Assembly (NCBI GenBank): GCA_018266965.1
Contig: JAFDZJ010000070.1
Location: 1-31,907 of the forward strand
Direction: 5' to 3'
Length of the DNA stretch: 31,907 nt
From: Bacteroidota bacterium
GTDB lineage: Bacteria; Bacteroidota; Bacteroidia; Flavobacteriales; Weeksellaceae
A program made the translations under genes and the position numbers. Shown in pieces: positions 6,814-16,013 of this stretch; within the stretch, counting starts at the first letter, position 1; each line of letters opens with the position of its first letter. The notes under the pieces are model-generated. The model worked only from the letters and a program-made list of their open reading frames with translations. It made no database searches and was not told where the DNA came from.

Positions 6814-9072
6814 ATGGAGACACAAAAGTTTAGTTACGACAACAGTATCGTCCGTGCATTTCTCTATGCTACCGTAGTTTTCGGTATTGTAGGGTTTTTG
6901 TTGGGACTTACTGCTGCCTTGATGTTATTCTACCCCGAGCTTCCAGAATATTTCCTGGGAACCGATGACACCACAATCAAGACCTTATCTTCCGGCGGAA
7001 TACAAGGTTTGATTAATTCTCACGGGTATTTCGGATTTGGTAGAATTAGAATGTTGCACACTTCTGCGGTTATTTTCGCATTTGTTTGTAATGGATTTTT
7101 TGCAGGAGCTTATTATTCTATGCAAAGGTTATTGAAAACCAGAATGTACAGCGACACACTTTCTTGGGTGCATTTCTGGGGATGGCAATTGATGATTGTT
7201 TCAGTTGTTATCACTTTCCTTATGGGTATCAATACCTCTAAAGAATATGCAGAACACGAATGGCCAATTGATATTTTAATTACCATAGTTTGGGTAATTT
7301 TTGGTATCAATATGTTTGGGACTATTGCTGTGAGAAGAGTAAGACATTTATATGTAGCTATTTGGTTCTTTATAGGTACTTGGATCGCAATTGCAATGTT
7401 GCATATTTTCAACAATTTAGAAGTTCCTTTATCTTTTACAGGTTGGAAATCATATTCAGCTTATGCTGGAGTAAAAGATGCGTTGGTACAATGGTGGTAT
7501 GGACACAATGCAGTAGCATTTGTATTGACTACCCCAATCTTGGGATTGATGTATTATTTCGTGCCAAAAGCAGCAGATAGACCAGTATTCTCTTATAAAT
7601 TATCCATCATTCACTTCTGGTCTTTGATTTTCGTATATATTTGGGCAGGTCCTCATCACTTACAATATACTGCACTTCCTGCTTGGGTACAAGCAACAGG
7701 TACAGGTTTCTCTATTATGCTTATCGCTCCATCTTGGGGAGGTATGCTCAATGGACTCTTAACACTTAGAGGTGCTTGGGATAAGGTAAGAGAAAATCCT
7801 ATTTTGAAGTTCTATGTAGTGGCAATTACTTGTTATGGAATGGCAACTTTTGAGGGACCAATATTAGCAACCAAAACTTTAAATAAAATCGGACACTTTA
7901 CTGATTGGGTAATTGGACATGTTCATATCGGAGCATTAGGCTGGAATGGCTTTATCACTTTTGGTATGATTTATTGGTTAGTCCCAATTATGTGGAGAAC
8001 AAAACTGTGGTCAACAAAAATGGCTAACTGGCATTTTTGGTTAGGTACATTAGGTATCATTTTCTATGCTGTACCATTGTACATAGCTGGATTTACCCAA
8101 GGTTTGATGTGGAAACAATTTAATCCGGATGGTACTTTGGAATGGAAAAACTGGTTAGATACTGTAACTGCTATCTTGCCTTATTATAAAATGAGATTTG
8201 CAGGTGGTTTATTATACATAACCGGAGCAATATTGATGTGCGTAAATGTTGTTGCTACTGTTAGAAGTGGTTCTTTCCAAAAAGAAGTTCCTGCAGAAGC
8301 ACCTGCATTAGCAAACATCGGAACTCAAAGAAAAGAAGGAGAAGGATTCCACTTATGGTTAGAAAGAATGCCTCTATATCTTGGTGTATTGTCATTAGTA
8401 GCAGTAGCTATTGGAGGTATGATTCAGATTATCCCTACTTTAACCGTGAAAGACAATGTGCCTACAATTGCGGCTGTAAAACCGTATAGTCCATTAGAAC
8501 TAGAGGGTAGAGATTTGTATATCCGTGAAGGATGTAATGCGTGTCACTCACAAATGATTAGACCATTTAGAGATGAGGTTGTAAGATTTAATGGGAAAAA
8601 TGGGCAATATTCCAAAGCAGGTGAATTTGTATATGACAGACCTTTCCTTTGGGGTTCCAAAAGAACTGGACCGGATTTGCATAGAGAAGGAGGAAAAAAT
8701 CCAAGTTCTTGGCATTACAAACACATGTACAATCCTAGATCTACTTCCGCAGGTTCCATCATGCCAAGATACCCTTGGTTGATAGCTACAGATTTGGATA
8801 GAAGTAAAATGGTTTCTAAAATCGAACTTATGAAAAATACTTTTGATGTTCCTTATACTAAAGCGGAAATAGATAGTGCAAATTCTTGGGCAGACAACCA
8901 GTCTAAAAAAATTGTAAAAGAAATTTTCTCCGAAGCTGCCGACCTCAAAACTGCCTATGCAGATAGACCAGGACAATTGGAGAAAAAAGAGATTGTCGCT
9001 TTGATTGCTTACCTACAAAGATTGGGTACGGACATCAAAACAACAGAAGTGAAAACAGCTAGTATAAAATAA
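6814..9072 (+). CDS. ccoNO: Fused cbb3 cytochrome c oxidase subunits I and II (CcoN-CcoO)
   Basis: 752-aa fusion of the catalytic heme-copper subunit and the membrane-anchored cytochrome c subunit, a form common in Bacteroidota. CcoN part (about 1-485): heme b ligands H82 (RMLHTSA) and H371, heme b3 ligand H369 (GHVHIGA), CuB ligands H231 (WWYGHNA) and H281/H282 (AGPHH), and Y275 six residues before H281, the position of the His-Tyr cross-link in cbb3 enzymes. Another membrane helix at about 520-542 anchors the CcoO part, which has one heme c site, CNACH (574-578), and a conserved MPRYPWL segment around 650 whose Met may be the axial ligand. It is a high-affinity oxygen reductase for microaerobic respiration in the inner membrane. 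All key ligands are present. Confidence 0.97.
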   Translation: METQKFSYDNSIVRAFLYATVVFGIVGFLLGLTAALMLFYPELPEYFLGTDDTTIKTLSSGGIQGLINSHGYFGFGRIRMLHTSAVIFAFVCNGFFAGAYYSMQRLLKTRMYSDTLSWVHFWGWQLMIVSVVITFLMGINTSKEYAEHEWPIDILITIVWVIFGINMFGTIAVRRVRHLYVAIWFFIGTWIAIAMLHIFNNLEVPLSFTGWKSYSAYAGVKDALVQWWYGHNAVAFVLTTPILGLMYYFVPKAADRPVFSYKLSIIHFWSLIFVYIWAGPHHLQYTALPAWVQATGTGFSIMLIAPSWGGMLNGLLTLRGAWDKVRENPILKFYVVAITCYGMATFEGPILATKTLNKIGHFTDWVIGHVHIGALGWNGFITFGMIYWLVPIMWRTKLWSTKMANWHFWLGTLGIIFYAVPLYIAGFTQGLMWKQFNPDGTLEWKNWLDTVTAILPYYKMRFAGGLLYITGAILMCVNVVATVRSGSFQKEVPAEAPALANIGTQRKEGEGFHLWLERMPLYLGVLSLVAVAIGGMIQIIPTLTVKDNVPTIAAVKPYSPLELEGRDLYIREGCNACHSQMIRPFRDEVVRFNGKNGQYSKAGEFVYDRPFLWGSKRTGPDLHREGGKNPSSWHYKHMYNPRSTSAGSIMPRYPWLIATDLDRSKMVSKIELMKNTFDVPYTKAEIDSANSWADNQSKKIVKEIFSEAADLKTAYADRPGQLEKKEIVALIAYLQRLGTDIKTTEVKTASIK

Positions 9073-9097
9073 AAATCTAATTCTAAAGGAGCATTAT

Positions 9098-9286
9098 ATG
9101 ATACCACAAAGTTTTAAAGATGTTTTGTCCAACGGAGAAAATAATAGTCTTTATCAAATAATAGCCTTGCTTATTTTTGTGATATTATTCTTGTCCCTCA
9201 TCATCTATGTTTTTTCTAAACCAAAAAAATATTATGATGAAGATGCAAATGCTCCTCTAGATGATGATAGTATTGATAACCATTAA
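9098..9286 (+). CDS. ccoQ: Small cbb3 oxidase subunit CcoQ/FixQ-like
   Basis: 62-aa protein with one membrane helix (about 19-39, IIALLIFVILFLSLIIYVFS) followed by KPKKYYDEDANAPLDDD, the usual FixQ layout of helix plus acidic tail. It lies between ccoNO and ccoP, 25 and 12 bp from them. AAAGGAG at 9085-9091 is a strong Shine-Dalgarno six bases before the ATG; such sites are uncommon in this phylum and may raise its translation. Confidence 0.85.
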   Translation: MIPQSFKDVLSNGENNSLYQIIALLIFVILFLSLIIYVFSKPKKYYDEDANAPLDDDSIDNH

Positions 9287-9298
9287 AGAAATTTAATT

Positions 9299-10177
9299 AT
9301 GAAACCAAGAACCCCCATTTATATCAACATTTTTTGGGTATTTGTTATCCTATTTGTGGTATATTATATGTTTGTGCAAAACAGTTCATTTTTAACATCT
9401 CCTTATTTCTGGGGTACAACTGTTATTGCAATGATCCTTGTTTTCATTCATTCTTCCATTGGAGATATGATAGAAAACGAGAAATTTAAAAAACTTTCCG
9501 AAACAGAAAAATTGGCTTATTTGGAAAGTAAAAAACAACCTTATTTCAAATCTTTATACGAAAGTGCCTTCAAAAAGCAATCTGCAAAAGAAGAGAAAGA
9601 CATGCTTATCGACCACGGTTTCGATGGTATTATGGAGCTCGACAATCAATTGCCGAAATGGTGGTTAGGATTGTTTTGGTTTGGAGTTGCCTATTGTGTT
9701 GTATATATTGTAGCATTTGCATTTACTGATTTTGCTCACCCTATCAAAGAGTATGATGAAGAATACAAGCACCAAACTGCTGCGATTGCCGAATATATGA
9801 AAACTGCCCCTCAAGCAACTTTGGAAAATGCAAAATATTCTGCTGATAACATTGCTGCTGGAGAAGAAGTTTTCAAAACCAACTGTGTGTCTTGCCACGG
9901 CGAAGGTGGAAGAGGAGGTATCGGTCCTAACCTTACCGACCAAACTTGGATTAACCAACCAGAAAAAACATTATTCAAAAATGTATTCCACATGGTAGAA
10001 AATGGTAGTCCAAATAACCCTGCCATGCAAGCTTGGGGGAAAAATGGAGTACTTACAGGTAACGACATACAAAATGTTGCTGCGTATGTATATCACATCA
10101 ACCAAGAAGTTGCACCAATTACTCCTGCACAAGGTGGAGCTGCTCCACAAGGAACAGAAGCACATTGGGAAAAATAA
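9299..10177 (+). CDS. ccoP: cbb3 cytochrome c oxidase subunit III (CcoP), mono-heme
   Basis: 292 aa. Two N-terminal membrane helices (about 8-26 and 36-53), a third at about 122-142, then a periplasmic cytochrome c domain with one heme c site, CVSCH (196-200), and a likely axial Met in NPAMQAWG (M243). The proteobacterial subunit has two heme domains; the single one here is usual for Bacteroidota. It passes electrons toward the CcoO heme. The N-terminal half contains the CcoP-type sequence DHGFDGIMELDNQLPKWW. Last gene of the operon; a strong terminator begins 17 bp after its stop. Confidence 0.95.
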   Translation: MKPRTPIYINIFWVFVILFVVYYMFVQNSSFLTSPYFWGTTVIAMILVFIHSSIGDMIENEKFKKLSETEKLAYLESKKQPYFKSLYESAFKKQSAKEEKDMLIDHGFDGIMELDNQLPKWWLGLFWFGVAYCVVYIVAFAFTDFAHPIKEYDEEYKHQTAAIAEYMKTAPQATLENAKYSADNIAAGEEVFKTNCVSCHGEGGRGGIGPNLTDQTWINQPEKTLFKNVFHMVENGSPNNPAMQAWGKNGVLTGNDIQNVAAYVYHINQEVAPITPAQGGAAPQGTEAHWEK

Positions 10178-10194
10178 GATAAAAGAAATTCAAC

Positions 10195-10225
10195 AAAAAG
10201 TCATCTGTAAAAAGATGACTTTTTT
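10195..10225 (+). terminator. Rho-independent terminator after ccoP
   Basis: A 12-bp perfect stem, AAAAAGTCATCT (10195-10206) with AGATGACTTTTT (10213-10224), loop GTAAAA, ending in a T-run. It closes the oxidase operon directly after ccoP. Confidence 0.9.
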
Positions 10226-10319
10226 AACATTTGATTTTATTTATTTTAAATTTGTAGAAGATATTGCACTTGCTAGTTGAATCTGCCAATTGTAACTTTG
10301 ATTTTCAAATACATTAAAT

Positions 10320-10841
10320 ATGAAAAAATTAATTATCCTACTTTTTTTAAATTTTACAATTGCTGCTTATGCACAGATTTCTGTTGGTGGCAATGCTACT
10401 AGTTCTGCTTGGACTTATGGTGGTTATGCTGGTATAGGAGCAGGTTCCGGTGGTACTTCTATCTATATCACACCCAGAATTGGATACAAATTAGTAGAAA
10501 ATTTTGAAATGGGAATGGCGGGAAATTTTACTTGGAGCAATTCCAGTTATCATAATTCTACCATGATTGGCGTTGGTCCTTTTGCAAATTATTATCTTGC
10601 TAGGACAGCCTATATCAGCGGAATGTTTCAAGAATATTTCATTAATTATAACAACAAAACAAACAACCAAAATTCTAGTAACAATGAAGCGGTTTTGTAC
10701 CTAGGAGGAGGATATATGCAACAATTAGGAAACAATGCGTATATGCAGATTGGAGCTATGTACAATGTTCTTTACAATCCCGACAAATCTGTATTCTCGA
10801 CAGGATTTATTCCGCAAGTAGGAATTGTTTTTGGATTATAA
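10320..10841 (+). CDS. Small secreted or outer-membrane barrel-like protein
   Basis: 173 aa with a clear signal peptide (cleavage probably after AYAQ, residue 19). The mature part is glycine-rich with alternating polar and hydrophobic strands (YGGYAGIGAGSGGTSIYITP, FEMGMAGNFTWSNSSYHNS, YMQIGAMYNVLYN) and ends FIPQVGIVFGL, the aromatic/aliphatic ending typical of small outer-membrane beta-barrels. No enzyme motif. A -7-like TAAATTTG lies at 10247-10254, without a well-spaced TTG. Flanked by terminators on both sides, so probably transcribed alone. Confidence 0.75.
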   Translation: MKKLIILLFLNFTIAAYAQISVGGNATSSAWTYGGYAGIGAGSGGTSIYITPRIGYKLVENFEMGMAGNFTWSNSSYHNSTMIGVGPFANYYLARTAYISGMFQEYFINYNNKTNNQNSSNNEAVLYLGGGYMQQLGNNAYMQIGAMYNVLYNPDKSVFSTGFIPQVGIVFGL

Positions 10842-10910
10842 TGTTTTTAGATCTCAATGCATTGCAAGTAAGAAGAATAAATTGGGATTAGATAATAAAA
10901 CATGAGTACT

Positions 10911-10944
10911 AAAAAATCCCATTTCAATTCCGAAATGGGATTTT
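10911..10944. terminator. Bidirectional terminator between the barrel-like gene and sufD
   Basis: A 13-bp perfect stem, AAAATCCCATTTC (10913-10925) with GAAATGGGATTTT (10932-10944), loop AATTCC, has A-runs on one side and T-runs on the other. It can stop transcription from both converging genes (ends at 10841 on + and 10964 on -). Confidence 0.88.
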
Positions 10945-10963
10945 ACAGTATTATCATTTCTTG

Positions 10964-12244
10964 TTAAAAGTTCAAATCTACCTCTAATTTTTCTGCCAGT
11001 AAACTGGATATTTTTGTTTTCAGTTGTTCTATGTCGATATTCTGCATAGTGTCATTGGCGAAAGCATAAAGCAATAAAGCTTGAGCTTCTTTTTTAGAAA
11101 TCCCTCTGGCTCTCAGGTAGAACATTGCGTCTTCATTCAGTTGTCCTACGGTGCAACCATGAGAACATTTTACATCGTCAGCAAAAATTTCCAGTTGAGG
11201 TTTGGTGTCGATAGTTGCTCCTTCGTTTAGCAAGATGTTGTTATTCTGCTGATAAGCATTTGTTTTTTGGGCGATTTTGTCCACAAAAACTTTTCCGTTA
11301 AATACTCCTTTTGCTTGATCTTTGTAGATGCCTTTGTAGTTTTGGTACGACTCGCAATTGGGTTGGTTGTGGTGTACTGCAGTGTGATGATCTACCAACT
11401 GGTTGTCTCCAATAATTGTAATTCCGTTCATGAAAGAATTAATATTTTCTCCGTTGTGGATAAAATCCAAATTATTTCTGACCAATTTGCCTCCAAAACT
11501 GAAAGTATTTACAGTTGCCAAACTATCTCTGTCTTGTTGTGCAAAGGTATTGTCCACTAGGTAGGAAGTGTTGGAGTCGTTCTGTAACTTGTGCCAATCT
11601 GCCTTTGCATTTTTTCCAACGATAATTTCTGTAACCGAGTTGGTAAATACAAAAGACTCATCGTAGTTATGGTGGCTTTCAATAATTTCTACAGCCGCTC
11701 CGTCTTCTACAACCAATAGATTGTGTGGGTTGTAAAAAGTGTTTTCTTGTTGTCCTTGCGAAAGGTAAAAAATATGTATAGGTTTTTCAATCCTAGTATT
11801 TTTGGGTACATGAAGCACAAAACCATTGGTTGCCATTGTTTTGTTCAGTTCGCAAAAAGGGTTTTCGGCTTTTGTTAAAGAATGTAGGTTTTTTTCTAAA
11901 AAATTGGAATATTCAGCTTTTGACAATGCGTTTTTCAGTGTCAATACTTTTGCACTTTCTATGGATATTTTGGAAAGTTCTGGGTGCATTGTTCCATTAA
12001 CAAAGACCAAAAAATCAAAATGCTCTTCGCCTAGGTGCAATTCATCTAATTGTTTTTTGGTAATGTTGTGTGTTTCTGTAGCTTGGAAATTATATTTTTT
12101 CTCTACAATTTCTTTCAGGTGGGTATATTTGTATTCTTCGTCTTTTTTGGTTGGGAAACCTAGTGTCAGAAAGTTTTCTAATGCCAAAAGTTTTTCTCCC
12201 GAGTACGATGATTTTAATTGTTCTATTTGTTCGTATAAACTCAT
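10964..12244 (-). CDS. sufD: Fe-S cluster assembly protein SufD
   Basis: 426 aa, scaffold partner of SufB in the SufBC2D complex that builds Fe-S clusters in the cytoplasm. The N-terminal helical part has GFPTKKDEEYKYTHLK, the usual SufD 'PTKKDEEWKYT' region; the C-terminal core has DDVKCSHGCTVGQLNEDAMFYLRARGI (about 355-380), the conserved SufB/SufD segment containing the His of the cluster-forming interface. It is the last gene of the operon, 76 bp after sufC, and ends in the bidirectional terminator. The usual sufS and sufE do not follow. Confidence 0.95.
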   Translation of the reverse strand: MSLYEQIEQLKSSYSGEKLLALENFLTLGFPTKKDEEYKYTHLKEIVEKKYNFQATETHNITKKQLDELHLGEEHFDFLVFVNGTMHPELSKISIESAKVLTLKNALSKAEYSNFLEKNLHSLTKAENPFCELNKTMATNGFVLHVPKNTRIEKPIHIFYLSQGQQENTFYNPHNLLVVEDGAAVEIIESHHNYDESFVFTNSVTEIIVGKNAKADWHKLQNDSNTSYLVDNTFAQQDRDSLATVNTFSFGGKLVRNNLDFIHNGENINSFMNGITIIGDNQLVDHHTAVHHNQPNCESYQNYKGIYKDQAKGVFNGKVFVDKIAQKTNAYQQNNNILLNEGATIDTKPQLEIFADDVKCSHGCTVGQLNEDAMFYLRARGISKKEAQALLLYAFANDTMQNIDIEQLKTKISSLLAEKLEVDLNF

Positions 12245-12320
12245 AATAAAAATACGATTGTTAAGGGTTTTGTATTTTTAAAAACTTACCAAATAATAAG
12301 TTTTTCTTTTGGGTCAAAAA

Positions 12321-13064
12321 TTAGTTTAGCAACCAATCGTATCCTTTTTCTTCTAGTTCCAAAGCCAAGGTTTTGTCTCCGGTTTTTATAATCTTTCCAT
12401 CGGCCAATACATGTACGAAATCAGGCTGAATGTAATCCAGTAATCTTTGGTAGTGGGTGATAAGTAATACTGCGTTTCCTTCGTTTTTAAAGGAGTTCAC
12501 GCCATCGGCAACAATTCTTAGTGCATCGATATCTAGTCCGGAATCGGTTTCGTCTAATATTGCCAATTTGGGATCCAACATCAACATTTGGAAAATTTCG
12601 TTTCTTTTTTTCTCTCCACCCGAAAATCCTTCGTTGAGTGATCTTCCCAAGAAATCTTTTTTAATGCCAAGTTTCTCGGAATTTTTCTTTACCAATCCAA
12701 GCATATCTTTGGCAGACATTTCTGTTTCGCCTTTTGCTTTTCTTGTTTCGTTAATAGCAGCTTTTATAAAGTTGGTAACGCTTACTCCGGGTATTTCTAC
12801 GGGATATTGGAAAGAAAGAAAAATACCTTTGTGGGCTCTCTCTTCTGGAGCATCTTCTATAATGTCTTCACCTTCAAAAAGTATTTCTCCACCAGTTACT
12901 TCATAGTCCTCTTTTCCTGCGATTACAGATGAAAGTGTGGATTTTCCTGCACCGTTGGGACCCATTATAGCATGTACTTCTCCTGGTTTTATTTCTAGGT
13001 TTATTCCTTTTAGTATTTCCTTACCCTCTTCTATTTGGGCGTGTAAGTTATTTATTTTTAACAT
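12321..13064 (-). CDS. sufC: Fe-S assembly ATPase SufC
   Basis: 247-aa ABC-type ATPase of the SufBCD complex. Walker A GPNGAGKST (35-43), signature SGGEKKRNE, Walker B LAILDETDSGLD with the SufC-type spacing, and the switch His in LLITHYQRLLDY. Cytoplasmic, with no membrane partner; ATP hydrolysis changes the SufB-SufD interface during cluster building. 99 bp separate it from sufB. Confidence 0.97.
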   Translation of the reverse strand: MLKINNLHAQIEEGKEILKGINLEIKPGEVHAIMGPNGAGKSTLSSVIAGKEDYEVTGGEILFEGEDIIEDAPEERAHKGIFLSFQYPVEIPGVSVTNFIKAAINETRKAKGETEMSAKDMLGLVKKNSEKLGIKKDFLGRSLNEGFSGGEKKRNEIFQMLMLDPKLAILDETDSGLDIDALRIVADGVNSFKNEGNAVLLITHYQRLLDYIQPDFVHVLADGKIIKTGDKTLALELEEKGYDWLLN

Positions 13065-13163
13065 TTTATTTTCTTTTGAATTTTGTTGAATTTTTCTTGA
13101 AATGGAAAATTTAAGATATTGCCAACAAATATTTTTTTTAAATTATTTTATTTTTGCAATTAT

Positions 13164-14612
13164 TTATCCAACGCTGCCTTCCAATGATATTTCTAATAAT
13201 TTTTGGGCTTCGATAGCAAATTCCATTGGTAGTTTGTTTAGTACTTCTTTTCCGAAACCATTGACGATAAGTGCGATGGCTTTTTCTGTATTGATGCCTC
13301 TTTGGTTACAGTAGAAAATTTGATCTTCACCAATTTTGGAAGTTGTAGCTTCGTGTTCCAGTTGTGCAGTTGGATCTTTGATTTCTATGTATGGAAAAGT
13401 GTGGGCACCACAATCATTACCCATCAATAGCGAATCGCATTGTGAAAAATTTCTTGCCCCTTTTGCTGTCGGCATTACTTTTACCAAACCTCTGTAGGAA
13501 TTATTGGATTTTCCTGCAGAAATTCCTTTAGAAATAATGGTAGAACGAGTGTTTTTTCCAATATGAATCATTTTGGTTCCGGTATCGGCGTATTGATGGT
13601 TGTTGGTAACGGCTATGGAATAAAATTCGCCTATGGAATTGTCTCCTTTCAATATGCAAGAAGGGTATTTCCAAGTAACGGCAGAGCCGGTTTCCACTTG
13701 TGTCCAAGAAATTTTAGCATTTCTTTCTGCCAAACCTCTTTTGGTAACAAAATTGAAAACCCCACCTTTTCCATCGGCATCGCCAGGATACCAGTTTTGC
13801 ACGGTAGAATATTTTATTTCTGCACCATTCATAGCTATTAGCTCTACAACTGCTGCGTGTAGCTGGTTTTCGTCTCTTGATGGAGCAGTACAACCTTCAA
13901 GATAAGAAACATAACTTCCTTCGTCGGCTACCAACAAAGTTCTTTCAAATTGTCCAGTTCCTTCTTTATTAATTCTGAAATAAGTAGAAAGTTCCATTGG
14001 GCATTTCACACCTTTTGGGATATAGCAGAAACTACCATCTGAAAAAACAGCAGAATTAAGGGCTGCATAGAAATTATCGCCTCTCGGTACTACTTTTCCG
14101 ATATGTTTTTTCACTAAATCCGGATATTCTTTGATGGCTTCGGACATGGAGCAGAAAATTATTCCTTTTTCTTTCAGTGTTTCTTGGAAAGTTGTTTTCA
14201 CTGAAACGGAATCTATCACTAAATCCACCGCCACATTGGTCAGTCTTTTTTGCTCCTCTATATTAATCCCTAATTTTTCAAAAGTTTTCAACAATTCTGG
14301 ATCCACTTCGTCCAAACTATTTAGTTGAGTTTTCTTTTTGGGTGCAGCATAATATTTTATTGCTTGGAAATCGGGTTTTTCGTATTGAACATTTGCCCAA
14401 TTGGGTTCTTCCATTTTTTGCCAAATCCTGAAAGATTCCAATCGCCATTCCGTCATCCATTCTGGTTCTTCTTTTTTCTCGGAAATCATTTTCACAATTT
14501 CTTCAGAAAGTCCAGTTGGAAAATCTTCGTATTCTATATCCGTATAGAAACCCGCTTCGTATTGTTTGTTTTCCAGATCAACCCGAAGGTCATCTTCTGT
14601 ATATTTCGCCAT
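13164..14612 (-). CDS. sufB: Fe-S cluster assembly protein SufB
   Basis: 482 aa, the usual length. Conserved blocks are visible throughout: GDNFYAALNSAVFSDGSFCY, PMELSTYFRIN, LEGCTAPSRDENQLHAAVVE, TVQNWYPGD (about 270), and CDSLLMGNDCGAHTFPYIEI near the C-terminus, which contains the conserved Cys and His of the cluster-building site. It receives sulfur from the cysteine desulfurase and assembles the cluster with SufC and SufD. Second gene of the operon after the A-type carrier. Confidence 0.97.
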   Translation of the reverse strand: MAKYTEDDLRVDLENKQYEAGFYTDIEYEDFPTGLSEEIVKMISEKKEEPEWMTEWRLESFRIWQKMEEPNWANVQYEKPDFQAIKYYAAPKKKTQLNSLDEVDPELLKTFEKLGINIEEQKRLTNVAVDLVIDSVSVKTTFQETLKEKGIIFCSMSEAIKEYPDLVKKHIGKVVPRGDNFYAALNSAVFSDGSFCYIPKGVKCPMELSTYFRINKEGTGQFERTLLVADEGSYVSYLEGCTAPSRDENQLHAAVVELIAMNGAEIKYSTVQNWYPGDADGKGGVFNFVTKRGLAERNAKISWTQVETGSAVTWKYPSCILKGDNSIGEFYSIAVTNNHQYADTGTKMIHIGKNTRSTIISKGISAGKSNNSYRGLVKVMPTAKGARNFSQCDSLLMGNDCGAHTFPYIEIKDPTAQLEHEATTSKIGEDQIFYCNQRGINTEKAIALIVNGFGKEVLNKLPMEFAIEAQKLLEISLEGSVG

Positions 14613-14687
14613 ATAGTAATGATAAAAATATTAGTAATTTGTTGTTGTAAAAATGAACTACTTCTATTTTTTTATTTTAAATTAAAT

Positions 14688-15017
14688 TTATAAAGAAAAA
14701 CTTTCTCCACAGCCACAAGTTCTGGAAGCATTTGGATTTTGAAAAACAAATCCTTTTCCGTTGAGACCACCGGAAAACTCCAAAACTGTTCCTGCTAGGT
14801 AGAGAATAGATTTTTTGTCGATGACTATTTTTATTCCGTTATCTTCAAATATTTGGTCGGTGTCCGATTTTTGGTTGTCAAATTTTAAAACATATTCCAA
14901 TCCACTGCAACCACCACTCTTTACTCCTACACGGATAAAGTCTTGTGTGGGATCGAAGCCATCTTCTGTCATTAGTTGTACTGCTTTCTGTTTTGCAGTA
15001 TCCGAAACTTTTATCAT
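14688..15017 (-). CDS. sufA: A-type Fe-S carrier (SufA/IscA family)
   Basis: 109 aa with the three family cysteines: C37 in SGGCSGLEY, and C101 and C103 in the terminal CGCGESFSL. A-type carriers accept clusters from the SufBCD scaffold and hand them to target proteins. It is the first gene of the suf operon; sufB begins 75 bp after its stop. TATTTTTG on the minus strand (15056-15049) fits a -7 element but I see no TTG at the right distance. IscA or ErpA would be equally valid names; the suf context favours SufA. Confidence 0.9.
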   Translation of the reverse strand: MIKVSDTAKQKAVQLMTEDGFDPTQDFIRVGVKSGGCSGLEYVLKFDNQKSDTDQIFEDNGIKIVIDKKSILYLAGTVLEFSGGLNGKGFVFQNPNASRTCGCGESFSL

Positions 15018-15121
15018 CGCAATTTTTATTTAGAATGATTTTAGATTGCAAAAATACAAACAATATAACAGAGAAAAAAATTTGTAGTTTTCTTTTGCCT
15101 ATATTTGTTATTGATAAAATT

Positions 15122-15129
15122 TAACTTTG
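15122..15129 (+). promoter_or_regulatory. Possible -7 promoter element for the GLPGLI gene
   Basis: TAACTTTG fits TAnnTTTG exactly and lies 39 bases before the ATG at 15169. The nearest upstream TTG options are 14 or 24 bases away, outside or at the edge of the usual spacing, so the -33 element is weak. Confidence 0.35.
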
Positions 15130-15168
15130 CAAAAAAAACACTATCTAACTCATTAAAATATTATCCCA

Positions 15169-16005
15169 ATGAAAAAATTATTTGTACTACTGATTTCATT
15201 TTTTTCAACTTTGTTTTTTTCTCAAAACACAAGGTTTATATATGAAGTGAGCATGAAAAAAGACTCTACCAATCGTGGCGATGTAAAAACCGAATTGGCA
15301 TACCTAGATGTTGTAGGTCAAAAATCTATGTTTTATGCCGAAAAAAGAATCAAAAGAGATTCTATAATGCAGGTTGTTTTCCAAAGTCAAGGTTCTATGA
15401 GACCCGATAGAAGTGCTATGCAAAATTTAAGATCAGATATCAATTATACCATTGAAAAAAATCTTGCAGATCAAAAAGTTGAATTTCGAGATAGGATTGC
15501 CATGGATATTTATTCCTACAATGAAGACCGTCCTATGAATTGGAAAATACAATCCGAAACTGCAAAAATTGGAGATTACAAAGCCCAAAAAGCCGAATTG
15601 GATTTTGGAGGGCGACATTGGATTGCTTGGTTCACACAGGACATTCCTGTTATGGATGGTCCTTACAAATTCCATGGACTTCCGGGATTAATCATAAAAA
15701 TAGAAGATAGCAAAGGAGATTATTCGTTTTTGTTGAAAGAAACGAAAAAAAATGCACAAATTGCCAACCTTACCAACATGGGCAATATAATAAAAGTAAA
15801 AAGAGCCGATTACCTAAAACAGATGGAAAAATATAAGAAAGACCCTTCTTCCTTTTTTTCTCAATCAGGTGGTGGTCATAGTTTTGGTCCAGGAAATACG
15901 GTGAGAGTCGGCATGAATACCAGTAATCCTGATGTGAGAAAAAGAATGGAAGAAAGGATAAAAGAAGAACAAAAAACCAATAACAACCCTATAGAACTGA
16001 AATAA
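15169..16005 (+). CDS. GLPGLI family secreted protein
   Basis: 278 aa with a signal peptide (FVLLISFFSTLFFSQ, cleavage near residue 19). YKFHGLPGLI (about 166-175) is the motif that names the family, preceded by KAELDFGGRHWIAWFTQDIP. GLPGLI proteins are Bacteroidota-specific, exported, about 250-300 aa, and of unknown function; they often occur in tandem, as here. The C-terminal third is charged (KKDPSSFFSQ, then RKRMEERIKEEQK). A broken paralogue begins 8 bases after the stop. Confidence 0.88.
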   Translation: MKKLFVLLISFFSTLFFSQNTRFIYEVSMKKDSTNRGDVKTELAYLDVVGQKSMFYAEKRIKRDSIMQVVFQSQGSMRPDRSAMQNLRSDINYTIEKNLADQKVEFRDRIAMDIYSYNEDRPMNWKIQSETAKIGDYKAQKAELDFGGRHWIAWFTQDIPVMDGPYKFHGLPGLIIKIEDSKGDYSFLLKETKKNAQIANLTNMGNIIKVKRADYLKQMEKYKKDPSSFFSQSGGGHSFGPGNTVRVGMNTSNPDVRKRMEERIKEEQKTNNNPIELK

Positions 16006-16013
16006 TTTTTTAG

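Noticed and set aside
12457..12906. 149-aa ORF on the plus strand inside sufC
   Set aside because: It lies entirely antisense to the strongly conserved sufC gene and has no family features.
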